A DNA stretch of 64,000 nucleotides. Origin: Ditylenchus dipsaci. Taxonomy: Eukaryota; Nematoda; Chromadorea; Rhabditida; Anguinidae. The translations under genes and the position numbers were made by a program. This document shows, in pieces, positions 25,601 through 32,600 of the stretch. The notes beneath the pieces are model-generated. The model saw nothing but the letters and a program-made list of their open reading frames with translations, had not been told where the DNA came from and made no database searches. How positions within the stretch are numbered: the first letter of the stretch is position 1; every line of letters starts with the position of its first letter. The stretch spans positions 62,001 through 126,000 of the forward strand of contig SADC01000207.1 in the NCBI GenBank assembly GCA_004194705.1. The letters are read 5' to 3'.

Positions 25601-26693
25601 CAAATCACTCGAAAGTGACTCTGGATGCATGAAAAAGCATGCATATCAGAGTTTATTTATGCGGTAGGCCCAGTATTCAAAACTATGTTCAACATCTTCT
25701 TGTTAGGGGCCCTCTATGATTAGTGGCCCCTTTTTATTCCCTTCCCCTCCCTTTACAGCCTTAATCCTTTAAAATACAAAAGGCGCCAATTTAAAAAATA
25801 TTTTTTAAATTGGCGCCTTTTGAATTTAAAAGGATTAAGGGCTGTATAGGGAGGAGAAGGTAATAAAAGGGGCCACTAATTACTCAAGGCCCAGTAACAA
25901 GAAGATGTTGAACATAGTTTTGAATACTGGGCCTACCGCATAAATAAACTCTGATATGCATGCTTTTTCATGCATCCAGAGTCACTTTCGAGTGATTTGT
26001 ATCTAAGGTAAGTGTGTGTGCGCATCTCAACTCCAAGCCCCAAGCCCCCCCCTAAGGGGGCGCAGGGGGCTTGAGAGTTGAGATGCGCGCACTCACTTAC
26101 CTTAGACATGATTCGGAGAAGTACTCTTGATCAAAAAATGCGTATAGAGTCTCTTTTTGCCACGGCCCAGTTGAAAAACATGGTGAGGCAGTCGAAGAAT
26201 ACATATATTTACTTTTCTATTGTCCTGCCATAAAAGTGGCCCTTTTTTATTCCCTTCCCTCCCTTTACATCCTTAATCCCTTTAAAATACAAAAGGCGCC
26301 AATTTAAAAAATATTTTTTTTTTCAAAATTTTCTAAAATTTTACCTTGGGGACCAAGGCAATTCCCAAAAAAAAAATTTTCACTTTCACAGAATCTGATG
26401 ATCATTTCCCGTGAAAATCCGGGTCGAGAAACACGAATATGCAATCGGTTTTAAAAATTTCACCTCGAAAGTGGGTCAGCCGTGGGGGGCCAAGTAAAGT
26501 CTAGCCCTTTTAATTCTCTACTCTTTTATAAAAATAAAACTTTCAGAGCAAAAAGAAAAGGCGACAAAAGAGGCCATGGAGAACTCGCCTTTGCTACTCC
26601 TCAGTTTATAGATGCTAGAAAGATGTAAGTAAATTTTTAACTAAAACAGTCGCGAAAAGTTACTTTTCTAGAACTTCAGCGTTTGACTATTGA
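1613..26693 (+). CDS. cadherin-superfamily adhesion receptor (29 exons, 5' end unresolved)
   Basis: Exons: 1613-1786, 1921-2162, 3078-3190, 3297-3436, 3486-3701, 3750-3825, 3880-4009, 4329-4665, 4706-4822, 5116-5230, 5283-5395, 5445-5604, 5973-6310, 6363-6482, 7713-7902, 8459-8700, 8749-8841, 9093-9194, 16896-17009, 17057-17189, 17967-18084, 18132-18392, 18445-18643, 23559-23647, 23934-24020, 24062-24196, 24856-25064, 26549-26624, 26672-26693. All phases agree and the total is 4,461 nt (1,486 residues plus stop). Calcium-binding signatures of cadherin repeats are seen as VLDENDNGP, EILDIDDNAPKL, VLLDENDNRPLF and VINVDDHKPEF, with YEFQISESG, VEIAENSKPGTTVAQF and VLSPLDYET cores. About nine to ten repeats are present and several are degenerate. 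A membrane helix and a tail of about 49 residues follow. The protein would act in calcium-dependent cell contact at the plasma membrane. The short tail lacks a recognisable beta-catenin-binding region, so it is not a classical cadherin; a protocadherin/CDH23-like type fits better. The donor after 5604 is split by a transposon. Confidence 0.85.
2163..3077. repeat. intron with a TE end fragment at about 2945-3035
   Basis: Cadherin intron of 915 bp. Near its end is a truncated copy of the ACCGTATTTTCTCT family: the reiterated word is AAACGGGCC, followed by an inverted copy and TAGTAGAGAAAATATGGTA. I see nothing coding in the rest. Confidence 0.4.
4041..4301. mobile_element. foldback MITE with CGGTTAACCG/ACCGG words in a cadherin intron
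   Basis: The ends GGCTGGATTCGGTCGGTT and (reverse complement of the right end) GGTTGGATTTGTCGGTTT are mirrored, and the interior repeats AACCGG and CGGTTTTTT words in both orientations. It occupies most of intron 4010-4328. No coding capacity. Confidence 0.5.
4838..5090. repeat. GC-rich duplicated repeat in a cadherin intron
   Basis: Two direct diverged copies of a unit starting GCATGTG(A/T)ACGG and containing GGCCC(A/G)CCCC and TTTTTCGGCCCG lie at about 4838-4900 and 4955-5015, followed by an inverted end near 5060-5090 (GCACGTGCCGG). It is the GC-richest part of its neighbourhood and non-coding. Confidence 0.4.
5606..5938. mobile_element. twin tRNA-derived foldback element splitting a cadherin splice donor
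   Basis: The ends are mirrored (GGGGAAAGCCATTTAGGT and ACCTAAATGGCTTTTCCCC). Each arm carries a tRNA-like promoter. On + there is a box A-like GGGCGCAGTGGGTAAACG at about 5643 and a box B-like GCTCGATTCC at about 5693. On - there is a better pair, GGCGCAGTGCGTAAGCG (about 5888-5904) and AGTTCGATTCC (about 5842-5853). If the element is removed, flanks GCAGG and TACGTAAAG restore a standard donor (CAG|GTACGTAAAG). See findings. Confidence 0.65.
6756..7063 (+). mobile_element. tRNA-derived foldback element, copy 2
   Basis: The terminal inverted repeats begin TTAAAGG(C/A)GCATGCT and continue to CGCCGAT(G/A)GGAAT, with about 30 bp mirrored. Between them on + is a tRNA-like segment with box A TGGCTGAGTGG at 6894-6904 and box B ATTCGATTCC at 6939-6948, the expected spacing for a pol III tRNA promoter. 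It lies in cadherin intron 6483-7712 and has no protein coding capacity. The flanking palindrome matches the element at 58253. Confidence 0.6.
7072..7466. mobile_element. word-array element (GCCAAAACGAA)
   Basis: The left half repeats GCCAAAACGAAATT-like units and the right half repeats the reverse complement TTCGTTTTGGCAA, seven or so times each with drift. The outer ends GGCTAGGGGAGACTTG and CGAGTTTCTCCTAACC are mirrored. It is non-coding; the open frames here are a by-product of the tandem units. Confidence 0.6.
8020..8443. mobile_element. pogo-like MITE (CAGTCCACTCACGATTTAAG)
   Basis: The left end ACAGTCCACTCACGATTTAA and the right end GTCGGGAGTGAACTGTA are mirrored. Inside each end is AAGTTCGTTCCCACCTTGGG and GTCCGACAC, and deeper still CGATTTTGCCGATCG, the core shared with the elements at 17241, 33040, 38590 and 45138. 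It lies just before the cadherin exon at 8459. Confidence 0.6.
9352..9621. mobile_element. MITE with GTACTTATTCGG ends
   Basis: Left GGGTACTTATTCGGTCGG and right CAGTACTTATTCGGCTGC (read on the other strand) are mirrored and flank a C-rich tract and a non-coding interior. It sits at the start of the 7.7-kb cadherin intron. Confidence 0.45.
9738..10110. repeat. tandem dimer of a ~186-bp unit
   Basis: Two head-to-tail copies both start ATGAGATTTTCC(G/A)(A/C)AAAG and both end in GGGACCACTC or AGGCGACCACTC. They differ by many substitutions. Both contain CCGTCGAAA and TTTCTCAGAAAAA. Nothing coding is seen. Confidence 0.55.
10110..11417 (+). promoter_or_regulatory. upstream region of the nested gene (no defined element)
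   Basis: About 1.3 kb of AT-rich sequence precedes the nested gene's ATG at 11418. I see no exon or terminal-repeat element here. Any promoter would lie here, but no TATA box or motif could be chosen with confidence. Confidence 0.25.
11418..15160 (+). CDS. nested gene inside a cadherin intron, unknown cytosolic protein (539 aa)
   Basis: Seven exons join in one frame: 11418-11675, 12326-12881, 13665-13910, 13976-14060, 14113-14133, 14185-14315, 14838-15160 (1,620 nt, ATG to TAG). Phases agree throughout. The first ~350 residues are Ser/Arg-rich and look disordered (RSSSVDVIDDVEEV, SRRSVRKG). A more ordered stretch follows from exon 3 on (YEAIEFLRERIKETKYVTAV, then GIYRRYYPEMLSLQDP). No signal peptide or membrane helix is seen and I recognise no family. 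The fifth exon is only 21 nt. The sixth intron has a GC donor (CAAG|GCTAGT), the only way I found to avoid a TAG two codons on. The protein ends SQEILV, a hydrophobic end that could bind a PDZ domain (inference). Confidence 0.7.
11818..11976. mobile_element. complete short MITE, ACCGTATTTTCTCT family, word GAACCC
   Basis: About 159 bp with ends ACCGTATTTTCTCTATTAAT and TTAATAGAGAAAATACGGT. TGAACCCC occurs twice on the left and once directly on the right (AATGAACCCGGGTGCATTAA). It lies in the first intron of the nested gene and is the cleanest short copy of this family in the window. Confidence 0.7.
12895..13078. mobile_element. word-array pogo-like MITE (CGATATAGTGTA)
   Basis: CGATATAGTGTA-type words are repeated (GTACCCTCGATATAGTGTA twice, then TCGGTATAGTGTA) and mirrored at the right as TACACTGTATCGGGAGTGGACTGTA. 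It starts just after the donor of nested-gene exon 2. Confidence 0.5.
13231..13661 (+). repeat. segmental duplication abutting a nested-gene acceptor
   Basis: A block of about 92 bp (GGCCAAACAACTAAGCAGTA to CAAAGTCTCT) occurs at about 13269-13361 and again at 13571-13661. A second block (AATAAATTTTTTATTTAGGC to TTGAGGGG) occurs at about 13231 and 13364. The second copy of the first block runs directly into the TCTCTAG acceptor of nested-gene exon 3; the first copy lacks the AG. Confidence 0.6.
14434..14790. mobile_element. word-array element (TTTGACCGCC)
   Basis: Left CAGTACGTTTGACCGCCACT and right GGTGGCGGTCAAAATGTCGG...ATCAAACGTACTGA are mirrored, and GACCGCCA-type words are repeated four to five times on each side. 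It fills the nested gene's last intron (14316-14837). Confidence 0.6.
15164..15169 (+). terminator. poly(A) signal of the nested gene
   Basis: AATAAA starts four bases after the TAG stop of the nested gene. A transcript ending here would terminate inside the cadherin intron, so cadherin pre-mRNA must read through it. Confidence 0.5.
15312..15516. mobile_element. hairpin MITE (~205 bp)
   Basis: Near-perfect palindrome: AAAGGACCATACTTGTTGAT on the left is mirrored by ACAAGTATGGTTCTTT on the right, and TCTCGCACTCTACTCTGTCG by its complement. A half copy recurs at about 30850-30980. Confidence 0.65.
15520..16060. mobile_element. foldback element (~540 bp)
   Basis: The arms carry GCTCCACTGCAAATCTGATA / TATTAGATTCGCTACTTAG and CCATCATCAGATTTGAGATT / AAATCTTATGATGG in mirrored order about a centre near 15790. 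Both arms contain the recurring TTGCCTTGGTCCCC motif or its degraded complement. Non-coding. Confidence 0.5.
16461..16571. mobile_element. hairpin MITE (GGCCTGTTCACATACTGAGA), copy 1
   Basis: Ends GGCCTGTTCACATACTGAGA and TCTCAGTATGTGAACAGGC are mirrored around purine-rich GAGTGGGAGTG and pyrimidine-rich CACTCTCACTCC tracts. A second copy lies at 24447-24552. Confidence 0.65.
17241..17788. mobile_element. pogo-like MITE with AAATCGAGAGTGGACT ends
   Basis: Left CAGTCCACTCTCGACTTAAG and right CTTAAATCGAGAGTGGACT are mirrored. The inner core CGATTTTGCCGACCGTTTTTC matches the 8020 element. It lies in cadherin intron 17190-17966. An insertion of unrelated sequence (17520-17690) interrupts the right half. 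Confidence 0.55.
19100..19300. repeat. hairpin core of the second foldback element
   Basis: The sequence TGCGTCTAAGGTATGTGGGT-GTGCGCATCTC is mirrored by GAGATGCGTGCACTCACTTACCTTAGAC about the perfect inner palindrome GCCCCTGCGCCCCCTTCGGG...GCAGGGGC. The same core recurs near 25500, 26040, 27800, 42600, 47280, 49740 and 50000. Confidence 0.6.
19465..21352 (-). mobile_element. Mutator-like (MULE) transposon with FLYWCH transposase remnant
   Basis: The element is 1,888 bp. It begins CGGTACGTGACTATTCGATA and ends in TCGAATCGACCGGCTCCG. It is flanked by the perfect 9-bp duplication ATTTTAGGT (19456-19464 and 21353-21361), the length expected of MULEs. Both ends are arrays of ATTCGATACAAGTCCTTTTA-type units, five to six on each side, in opposite orientation. 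The transposase gene lies between the arrays on the - strand. Confidence 0.8.
19728..21053 (-). pseudogene. MULE transposase with FLYWCH zinc finger, catalytic core deleted
   Basis: Read on -, the amino end is MDANNFLRDGRLSMNAIGQA at 21053. A FLYWCH-type domain follows (ITYVKSEKGKDKAVHKGFPF, WQCVKFEQSNGGCKARLQT, HNHALDP; 20860-20510): paired Cys and His around a WxC...CxAR pattern. Then come a GTAAGC donor at about 20516, a short exon, and the MULE downstream part SGCLFHLVKNFKKKIREVGL (about 20365-20306). The last exon, 20072-19728, has NYAEAAHRRLQDALGVDHPS and ends in a stop. The segment between FLYWCH and SGCLFHL that normally holds the first DDE aspartates is missing and the frame changes there. 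There is also a frame break near 20855. The element is therefore non-autonomous, but the DNA-binding part is well preserved. Confidence 0.75.
21391..22605. repeat. 1.2-kb near-perfect palindrome
   Basis: The arms 21391-21973 and 22027-22605 are inverted copies with a ~53-base loop. For example GGGCAATAGTTTTTTTGTCC near 21680 is mirrored at about 22300, and AGTTGATTTAGGGGG at the left end is mirrored by CCCCCTAAATCAACT at the right end. The left arm overlaps the right end of the composite element before it. No gene is present; open frames here are mirrored shadows. Confidence 0.8.
22606..22920. repeat. third, diverged copy of the palindrome arm
   Basis: Starting GGTTCAGGTGGAGTTGTGGG, this repeats the right arm of the preceding palindrome in direct orientation at perhaps 85-90% identity, through CGGACCCGAAATATGATTCG to GGATTTCGTGTC, then degrades. 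Confidence 0.65.
22990..23412. mobile_element. foldback element (~420 bp)
   Basis: GAATCTCCCGTCAAATTTTT on the left is mirrored by AAAAATTTGACGGGAGATTC on the right, and GCACCAGCATGTAGCCCTGA by its complement, about a centre near 23200. It lies in cadherin intron 18644-23558. Confidence 0.6.
23559..24196 (+). CDS. cadherin: membrane-adjacent extracellular domain exons
   Basis: Three exons (23559-23647, 23934-24020, 24062-24196) encode about 104 residues between the last cadherin repeat and the membrane exon. They begin VHLLSNENRLKFVFDE and continue through KQLEAILSS and YQIQIVLSQLQIYSS. This pattern of an NRL/VFD strand, a helix with evenly spaced Leu, then a strand resembles the membrane-adjacent domain of CDH23/PCDH15-type and other long cadherins. 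The family assignment is inferred from the pattern, not from an alignment. Confidence 0.5.
24447..24552. mobile_element. hairpin MITE (GGCCTGTTCACATACTGAGA), copy 2
   Basis: TGGCCAGTTCACATACTGAG on the left and CTCAGTATGTGAACAGGCCA on the right are mirrored. It is 106 bp and closely matches the copy at 16461-16571. It lies between the last two extracellular exons of the cadherin. Confidence 0.7.
24856..26693 (+). CDS. cadherin: transmembrane and cytoplasmic tail exons
   Basis: Exon 24856-25064 has about 25 hydrophobic residues (FWIALVAIGVLILIALCGYI) followed by basic RYRNYLKK, a stop-transfer signal. Both this exon and the next use a non-adjacent acceptor (AAGAG|C and CAGAG|C), which is what keeps the frame. 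Exon 26549-26624 gives KRKGDKRGHGELAFATPQF and exon 26672-26693 gives the carboxy terminus ITSAFDY and TGA. The alternative acceptor two bases earlier in exon 26549 would instead end in LLLLSL, so a second tail by NAG acceptor choice is possible. A 1.4-kb palindromic element lies in the intron between the membrane and tail exons. Confidence 0.75.
25086..26503. mobile_element. 1.4-kb palindromic foldback element between membrane and tail exons
   Basis: CTTTACTT plus a C tract, then CACGGCTGACCCACTTTCGA, at the left is mirrored at the right. The arms run about 700 bp each with few mismatches, and the exact centre is GGCGCCAATTTAAAAAATATTTTTTAAATTGGCGCC-type sequence at about 25780-25820. Each arm contains its own smaller hairpin (GTAAGTGAGTGCGCGCATCT...) with long G or C runs. 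No coding capacity. Confidence 0.8.
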
Positions 26694-26757
26694 ATGAGTG
26701 ATTGTTAAAAACAATATGGTCTTCGTCTGTATTTTGTATTAAAAAATTTTTTTAAAG

Positions 26758-26763
26758 AATAAA
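26758..26763 (+). terminator. poly(A) signal of the cadherin gene
   Basis: AATAAA lies 65 bases after the TGA stop at 26691-26693, inside a T-rich stretch. It is the first such hexamer downstream of the tail exon. Confidence 0.6.
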
Positions 26764-26769
26764 CAAAGC

Positions 26770-27462
26770 GTGTTCCAACTTCTTCACCCACACTTGTTAC
26801 AACAATGACTATTTTTATAAACTTTTTTATACAAAATTTATTTAAAGTATGGACAGTGCTACGGACATATTTACTTATTGAGATTTCTCTATTTCGGTTA
26901 GTGAATAGGCTCTGTTTATCGTACCATCGGTTTTATTTATGCTTGTTCCTATACGTAAAATCAGCTAGTGAAATCTAGAGTAATAATGGTTGATGTACCA
27001 TTTAAGGGGCTCAAAGTGTAATCCGTATGGCTGGGTCGACATCAGTGTGGTAAAATCCTGAAGTTTGGCATCTTTACAAGAACGCGACACACTGCTTGGC
27101 ACCGGCACTGACTTAAAAGCGCCACTGCCGGCACCGGCTAATAAAAATGTTAGATAAAAGGGAAAAATTTTCGAGTAAAAAATGTGAGCGACAGTGAAAT
27201 GAGCATAAATCCACAATTTTAAAAAAGCAGTGCTGTCAGTGCTTTGGTCCCTGTGCTCATAAACAACCGATCCCGGCCATCCAGAAGTTGTCCTACTTGC
27301 TCAGTTCTTTGAAAAATAAAGCGTTAAGAGCTGTAACTGTATTCTTAATTACTAATGAAAACTACCCTATGATTTTTGAAGTTCTTCGCAGAAGACATTC
27401 TAGCCAATAGGGCTCTTCGTGTTTCGTTACAAATAGAAGTTTTGGCGCTTCTTGCATCTAGC
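26770..27462. other. intergenic stretch, no gene seen
   Basis: Sequence between the cadherin poly(A) signal and the next foldback element. It contains a short GC-rich GCACCGGC(A/T) repeat near 27095-27140, also seen near 59750-59870. Nothing coding is supported. Confidence 0.4.
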
Positions 27463-29203
27463 CTATCTCCCAAATATTTTTTTTTTAATGTTCCCGAACA
27501 CCCTATATTGACGTAAAATCACCTTAGAAGCTCAAAAAGATATTATTTTTAAGTTCTGGTCAATAAAAAGTTGAGTTTTGGGACCACCAAAGTACACTTT
27601 TTGACCATTTTTAAAGTGGTCAAAAGGGATTTAGGGCTGTATTGGGGTGAAAATGGACCAAAAATGGAGCCAGTTTAAATCAAAAAGGAAGATGTAGAAC
27701 ATAGTTTAGAATACTGGGGCCTATCGCATAAATAGACTCTGTTATGCATGCTTTTTCATGCATACAGAGTCACTTTCGAGTGATTTGTGTCTAAGGTATG
27801 TGGGTGTGCGCATCTCAACCCAAGCAACCAAGGCGCCTGCGCCCCGAAAGGGACGCAGGGGGTTTGGTGGGTCAGAGATACGCACACTCCCTTACCTTAG
27901 ACATGATTCCGAGTTGGACTCTTGATCAAAAATGCATTTAGAGCAGGTTCCGAACTCAAAATTCAAAACATCGGACAGATCTCACAAAAACTCAGATTTT
28001 GAGACTTAAAAATCAGATTTTTCACTAGAAACGCTAAAAATTTTTTTCTACATTCACTTCAAAATAACAGTTTCGAACAACAACTCAATATCTACTATAC
28101 TTCTCCAGTCCCTGAATTTTCTTACGGAGTACTCCATCCTTCATCAGCAGTTCGCAGACGCTGGCACAGTCGATGTCGAAGTTGACCCTAACTCGGAGAA
28201 AAGCCCTGACCGTTTCCACCTTAAGGAGATCCCTCGCGTCTGACCACTGCGCCTTGCACAGAGAGATTTTTTGTCACACAGAAAAGACTCGCTCAACAAA
28301 CGCGTTGGCCAGTTGGATGGAAAGGATAGTGCTGAAGAGTCGCTGAAGGCATGGAAGCGAGTCGTTGTCCTTATAAAACTTAAGAAATCCATCTAAATTC
28401 TCGCTTACCTTGAACATCTTCTGCCACTTCGCTTCTGCTGAATCCACGTCAAAGACTTGATCTGGGATTTGGCGCCGCATTCTGTCGGCTTCGGCGACTT
28501 CGTTGAAGAGCTCATCCCTCCCTGCGATTTCAGGCGCCTCATGCATCGCGAATCCACTGCCTCGGTGTAGTTGATGTTCTTCGTCTTCAGCATGATCCAC
28601 GGGCTGTGTGTCGGCAAGAATCCCACTCGAAACCACGTGTGGTTGTAGTCGATGACAGTCGTGTAAAATTACTGAAGGATAGATTTACGAAAGCTGAGCA
28701 AAACAAAAACCAACCTGGAAACTTGAGCTCAACCTTCCTTTCACATCCAAGTCCCCCCTTTCACTTCCAAACAAAATATCGAAAAATGAATTTGAAAGAA
28801 ACTTCGCCGTATGCGATAATTTTAAGCAAAATGTTGGCGGGAATTTTTAAATTTGACAAGTTATCTTTTCTTTTTGCAGAAATCAGACCAATCAACCTTC
28901 CTTTTTCAAAATCAATCCTTTTCTGGTTCATTAACCTTTCTGAAAATCATCGAATTGGACCTGTTATAATCAACCCTTTTCTGATTAATCAACCCAGTTC
29001 GGAACCCTGATTTTAAGGCCTTTTTTGCCAAGTCCTACGTTAAGAAGCATGGTAAAACAGGCAAAAAGTCAAAATTTCAGAATCCTCAAAACTCAAATTT
29101 TTATTAACCAGAACTCACAAATAATGTCTTTTTTGAACTCCCGAGGCGATTTTGAGTCAAAGAGTAAAAAGCACTTTTGAAAAAATGGGTTATATGCAAG
29201 TGG
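27463..29203. mobile_element. foldback element of the 49383 family, interrupted by a hAT fragment
   Basis: The left part matches the element at 49383: CCGAACACCCTATATTGACG, TTCTGGTCAATAAAA, GCATACAGAGTCACTTTCGA and the GTGTGCGCATCTCAACCC core. The right part (29088-29200) is mirrored (TTTATTAACCAGAACTC, TTTTGAACTCCCGAGG). About 1.1 kb of foreign sequence, including hAT coding remnants, separates them. Confidence 0.55.
28110..28636 (-). pseudogene. hAT-type transposase, carboxy-terminal dimerisation remnant
   Basis: Read on -, an open frame contains GRDELFNEVAEADRMRR, CLQRLFSTILSIQLANAFVE and RVFSV. It then meets a TGA and continues in the same frame as KISLCKAQWSDARDLLKVET and VRAFLRVRVNFDIDC. 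The pattern LSI.LANA.VERVFS followed by WS/T..R..L..E.V is the hAT dimerisation region. The in-frame stop and absence of the DDE core make it a dead fragment. It resembles the copy at 54775. Confidence 0.65.
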
Positions 29204-29423
29204 TGTCGAGGTCTTCCATCTCTATTTTTCCGTTCTTAATACTATGCAACATAAAGCCAATTTCATATTTAATTGTGTAAACTTTTTACAAAAAGAGTTC
29301 GTACAACACAGTTTCCAAGAATAATTTAATCTCCTATTGAAACTCAGGATTCACACGAGTTCCAACAACAGTAGCGATGTAAATACAAAAAAATATTTTT
29401 AAGTAAAACAAAGATCTTCATTT

Positions 29424-29669
29424 TTGCAGAAATTGTGTTTACGGTTGCAATTAACTCTTAGAATGACAACTAATGAATTTCAAAATTATGGCACCATCTT
29501 ATTTTTGCGGACAAGAGAAAGATTTTTTATTGTGTGTGCTTTTTTGTCAGATAACCACATTTACTGGAATAAAAATCTTATTCAGTTGTTTATAAAAAGG
29601 CTCACAAATAATGAAATGAGTATTTTAGAATCATTTGAAAAAGCTAGTTCATTTGTAGATCGTTGCTGA
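29424..29669 (+). CDS. possible 3' exon of an unknown + strand gene
   Basis: A TTTTTGCAG acceptor precedes 79 codons ending in TGA (KLCLRLQLTLRMTTNEFQNY ... ESFEKASSFVDRC). The composition looks coding, but no family is recognised and upstream exons were not found. Its last 26 bases overlap the TUTase last exon on the other strand, so one of the two could be wrong; the TUTase exon has the stronger support. Confidence 0.3.
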   Translation: MQKLCLRLQLTLRMTTNEFQNYGTILFLRTRERFFIVCAFLSDNHIYWNKNLIQLFIKRLTNNEMSILESFEKASSFVDRC

Positions 29670-32600
29670 CGTATAATTCGTCAAACATTTGTTTTAAATA
29701 ATTTATGATTTTATAATGCAGTCCATAATGCACTGAATGAGCTGTATTGAATGAGGTGAATGGCTCTTCAATATAAATTGCCAACGAAGATTCATGATCC
29801 TTAAAAAAATTATATTTGTATTCTTTCGACATACTTTAGCACATAAATATATTCTGGTAGAGCATACTTATGTTGTAAGCAAAAGTGCTGAGATCTTTTC
29901 GATATTCGAGCTCTGTGATGAGATACAGCCTCTCAAAGTTTGAATTTTTGATTTTTTGTGGTTTTGAAGCGAAAGCATAGAAATTGCTGTATCTCCTCAT
30001 ACAGCTGATTTTTTTATTCTGTAAATATCATATTGTAGAGGAGGAATAGAGCTTTCTTTTGAGTTGCTGTTTACACACTCTACCCAAATTTCGAACAGAC
30101 ATCTAGGTAAAACAAGAAAAACTTAGAAGTTAAAATCACCTCCATTCATGAAGCTAAAACTTCATGAAATTATTCAAACAACTCCAATATTGAATGCGTG
30201 ATAGAAAGAGCAAGGATAGGGCCTTCTAATGTGTGGTCATTTGCTAAGATATTATAGCACACAAATTTTTTAGAAAGCATCGAATAATGCACATTTTTTA
30301 AATTTTTCACTTCATATAACCTCATTTTAAAATAACACCAGATTCGTGCTAAGATTACTCGATTTGCACATAAAACTGCCCTTGAAGTTTTAAATTGACT
30401 GTCAATTTTGAATTCCTCTCAAGACAAGTTTCTCTATCGCGCTCTCAACATTGGAGTTGTGTACATAACTGCATAAAATTTTAGCCTCTTGAACGGAGGT
30501 TCTTTTAACATATAAGTTTTTCTAGTTTTACAAAGATGTCTGTTTGAAATTTAGGCAGAATAAGTGAAAAGCCACTCAAAAATAGCCCTGCTCCTCCTCT
30601 ACAAGATGCTATTTACAGAATCGAACAAGGTTAACTTTATGAGAAGATACAGAAATGTGTATGCTTTCATGTCAAGACCACACAATTTCAAAAACCCAAA
30701 CTTCGAGAGGCTGTATCTCAGCACAGAGCTTGAATATCAAAAAGATCTCAGCATTTTCGGTTACAACATAGGTATTCTCTAGCAGAATATATCCAGGTTC
30801 TAGTTCATGCTGGAGGGGCTGACAGATTTACGGACATTTCTCTTTCGTCTATCACTGTTCTCTTTTGTGTCGTTCGAAATAACTACAAAGAGTAGAGTGC
30901 GAGACGAAAGAGAAGTGTCCCGCACGCATTTGAATTTCCCAAATTCTCATTGTCATCAATAAGTATGGTCTTTTAAGTCATGCAGGGTGTGCTCCATTAT
31001 GCAAGGTCATGCTTTAACACAACAAACTTGAAAAACTTCTTTTTAAATTTAGGAAAATCTGTCAGCCCCTCCAGCATGAACTAGAACCTGGGTATATTCT
31101 GCTAGAGAATACCTATGTTGTAACCGAAAATGTTGAGATCTTTTTGATATTCAAGCTCTGTGCTGAGATACAGCCTCTCGAAGTTTGGGTTTTTGAAATT
31201 GTGTGGTCTTGACATGAAAGCATACACATTTCTGTATCTTCTCATAAAGTTAACCTTGTTCGATTCTGTAAATAGCATCTTGTAGAGGAGGAGCAGGGCT
31301 ATTTTTGAGTGGCTTTTCACTTACTTTTCGCTTGAATTTCGCTCTTCTTCCAGCTCTTGACTCTTATACTACTAATTTTTTCTCTTGGCTTTTGTAATTT
31401 CCGCTCTTGGATTTTGCGCAAACGAATAATACGTTCAAAATAACATCACAATGATTAAATTTGCTTGGATATAAAAACTTTTAGGTCGCTACCAGACAAA
31501 AAAAATTGCTTCTGCTCTTGGCTCCTAGCTTGAAAATTTTCGCTACTGCTCTTGCTCTTGGCTCGGAGCGGAGAATCTCGGATCCAAGAGCAGAGAGTTG
31601 CCCAACACTAATCCTAATGCAGCCCTTGCCTTATAAATAACCAAAAAATTTGTTAAAATTATTGGGTGGTGTCAAGGGAAGTATTTATTACGGGGTGTGG
31701 TACATGACAACTTCCACTTTAATTTTTTTTACATTTAAAAATTTTACCTCATTGCTCAAATCGAAATTTTCATTAATTCTTATAATCTTATTTTTAAAAC
31801 TGAAACAAATTATGTGTATTAACAATAGTGAATAAATAAATAATTACTTGAAATGTTTATAGTAGTGAAAAAAGCCGAGAAGTAAATCACTTAGTGTGTG
31901 TTTTTACTTGTTTCTCGTATTTCTTTTTGAATGGATAACTGTTTTCTACTTAAAACTTGATTTTCAGCACTCGCATTGAACTCATAAGGAAAACTTTCTT
32001 GAATAACAGGCAATACTCTCGGCTCAACACCAGATTGCAAGTAGTGGATTACCTAGTAATAAAATTCTCTATTTATGGCAAATTTTTATTTTAGCTGATT
32101 TTATTAAATTTTATTTTTTTTTTCAAAAAATATTTATCTTTCTCGTTTTCTTTTTTTACAAAAAAAAACATCTGTTTGCGCTTACCCCTAAAAAACCCCC
32201 TTGGTCTCCCTGTTCATTTTCTTGCAACTTTTAGGCATGCGTGCACCAAAAATATGACTACTTGCCAACGATAGTATACTTTTTGTCTCTCGTACTTAGG
32301 CGCATAATATGCCAGCGTATGTTAGGATAGACTCAAATGTGTTTCTTGAACTACAAAAAGTAAGAACATTATGTTTTAGCCCGTCCAAAAGACGCTGATC
32401 AACCACGCGCCCAAGCACAAGTCACAGAAGAGTGTACTATCTATCATTGGCAAGAAGTCATAATTTTAATGCGCGCATGCTCAAAAGTTGCAGAAAAATC
32501 AACAGAAATGACCAAGGCATTTTTTTCAAGATAAGCGAACAGAAATAGAGCCGGCCGTCCCTTTAGCGCGGTCTATATCAGGATTAGACTTCGAAGAGTA

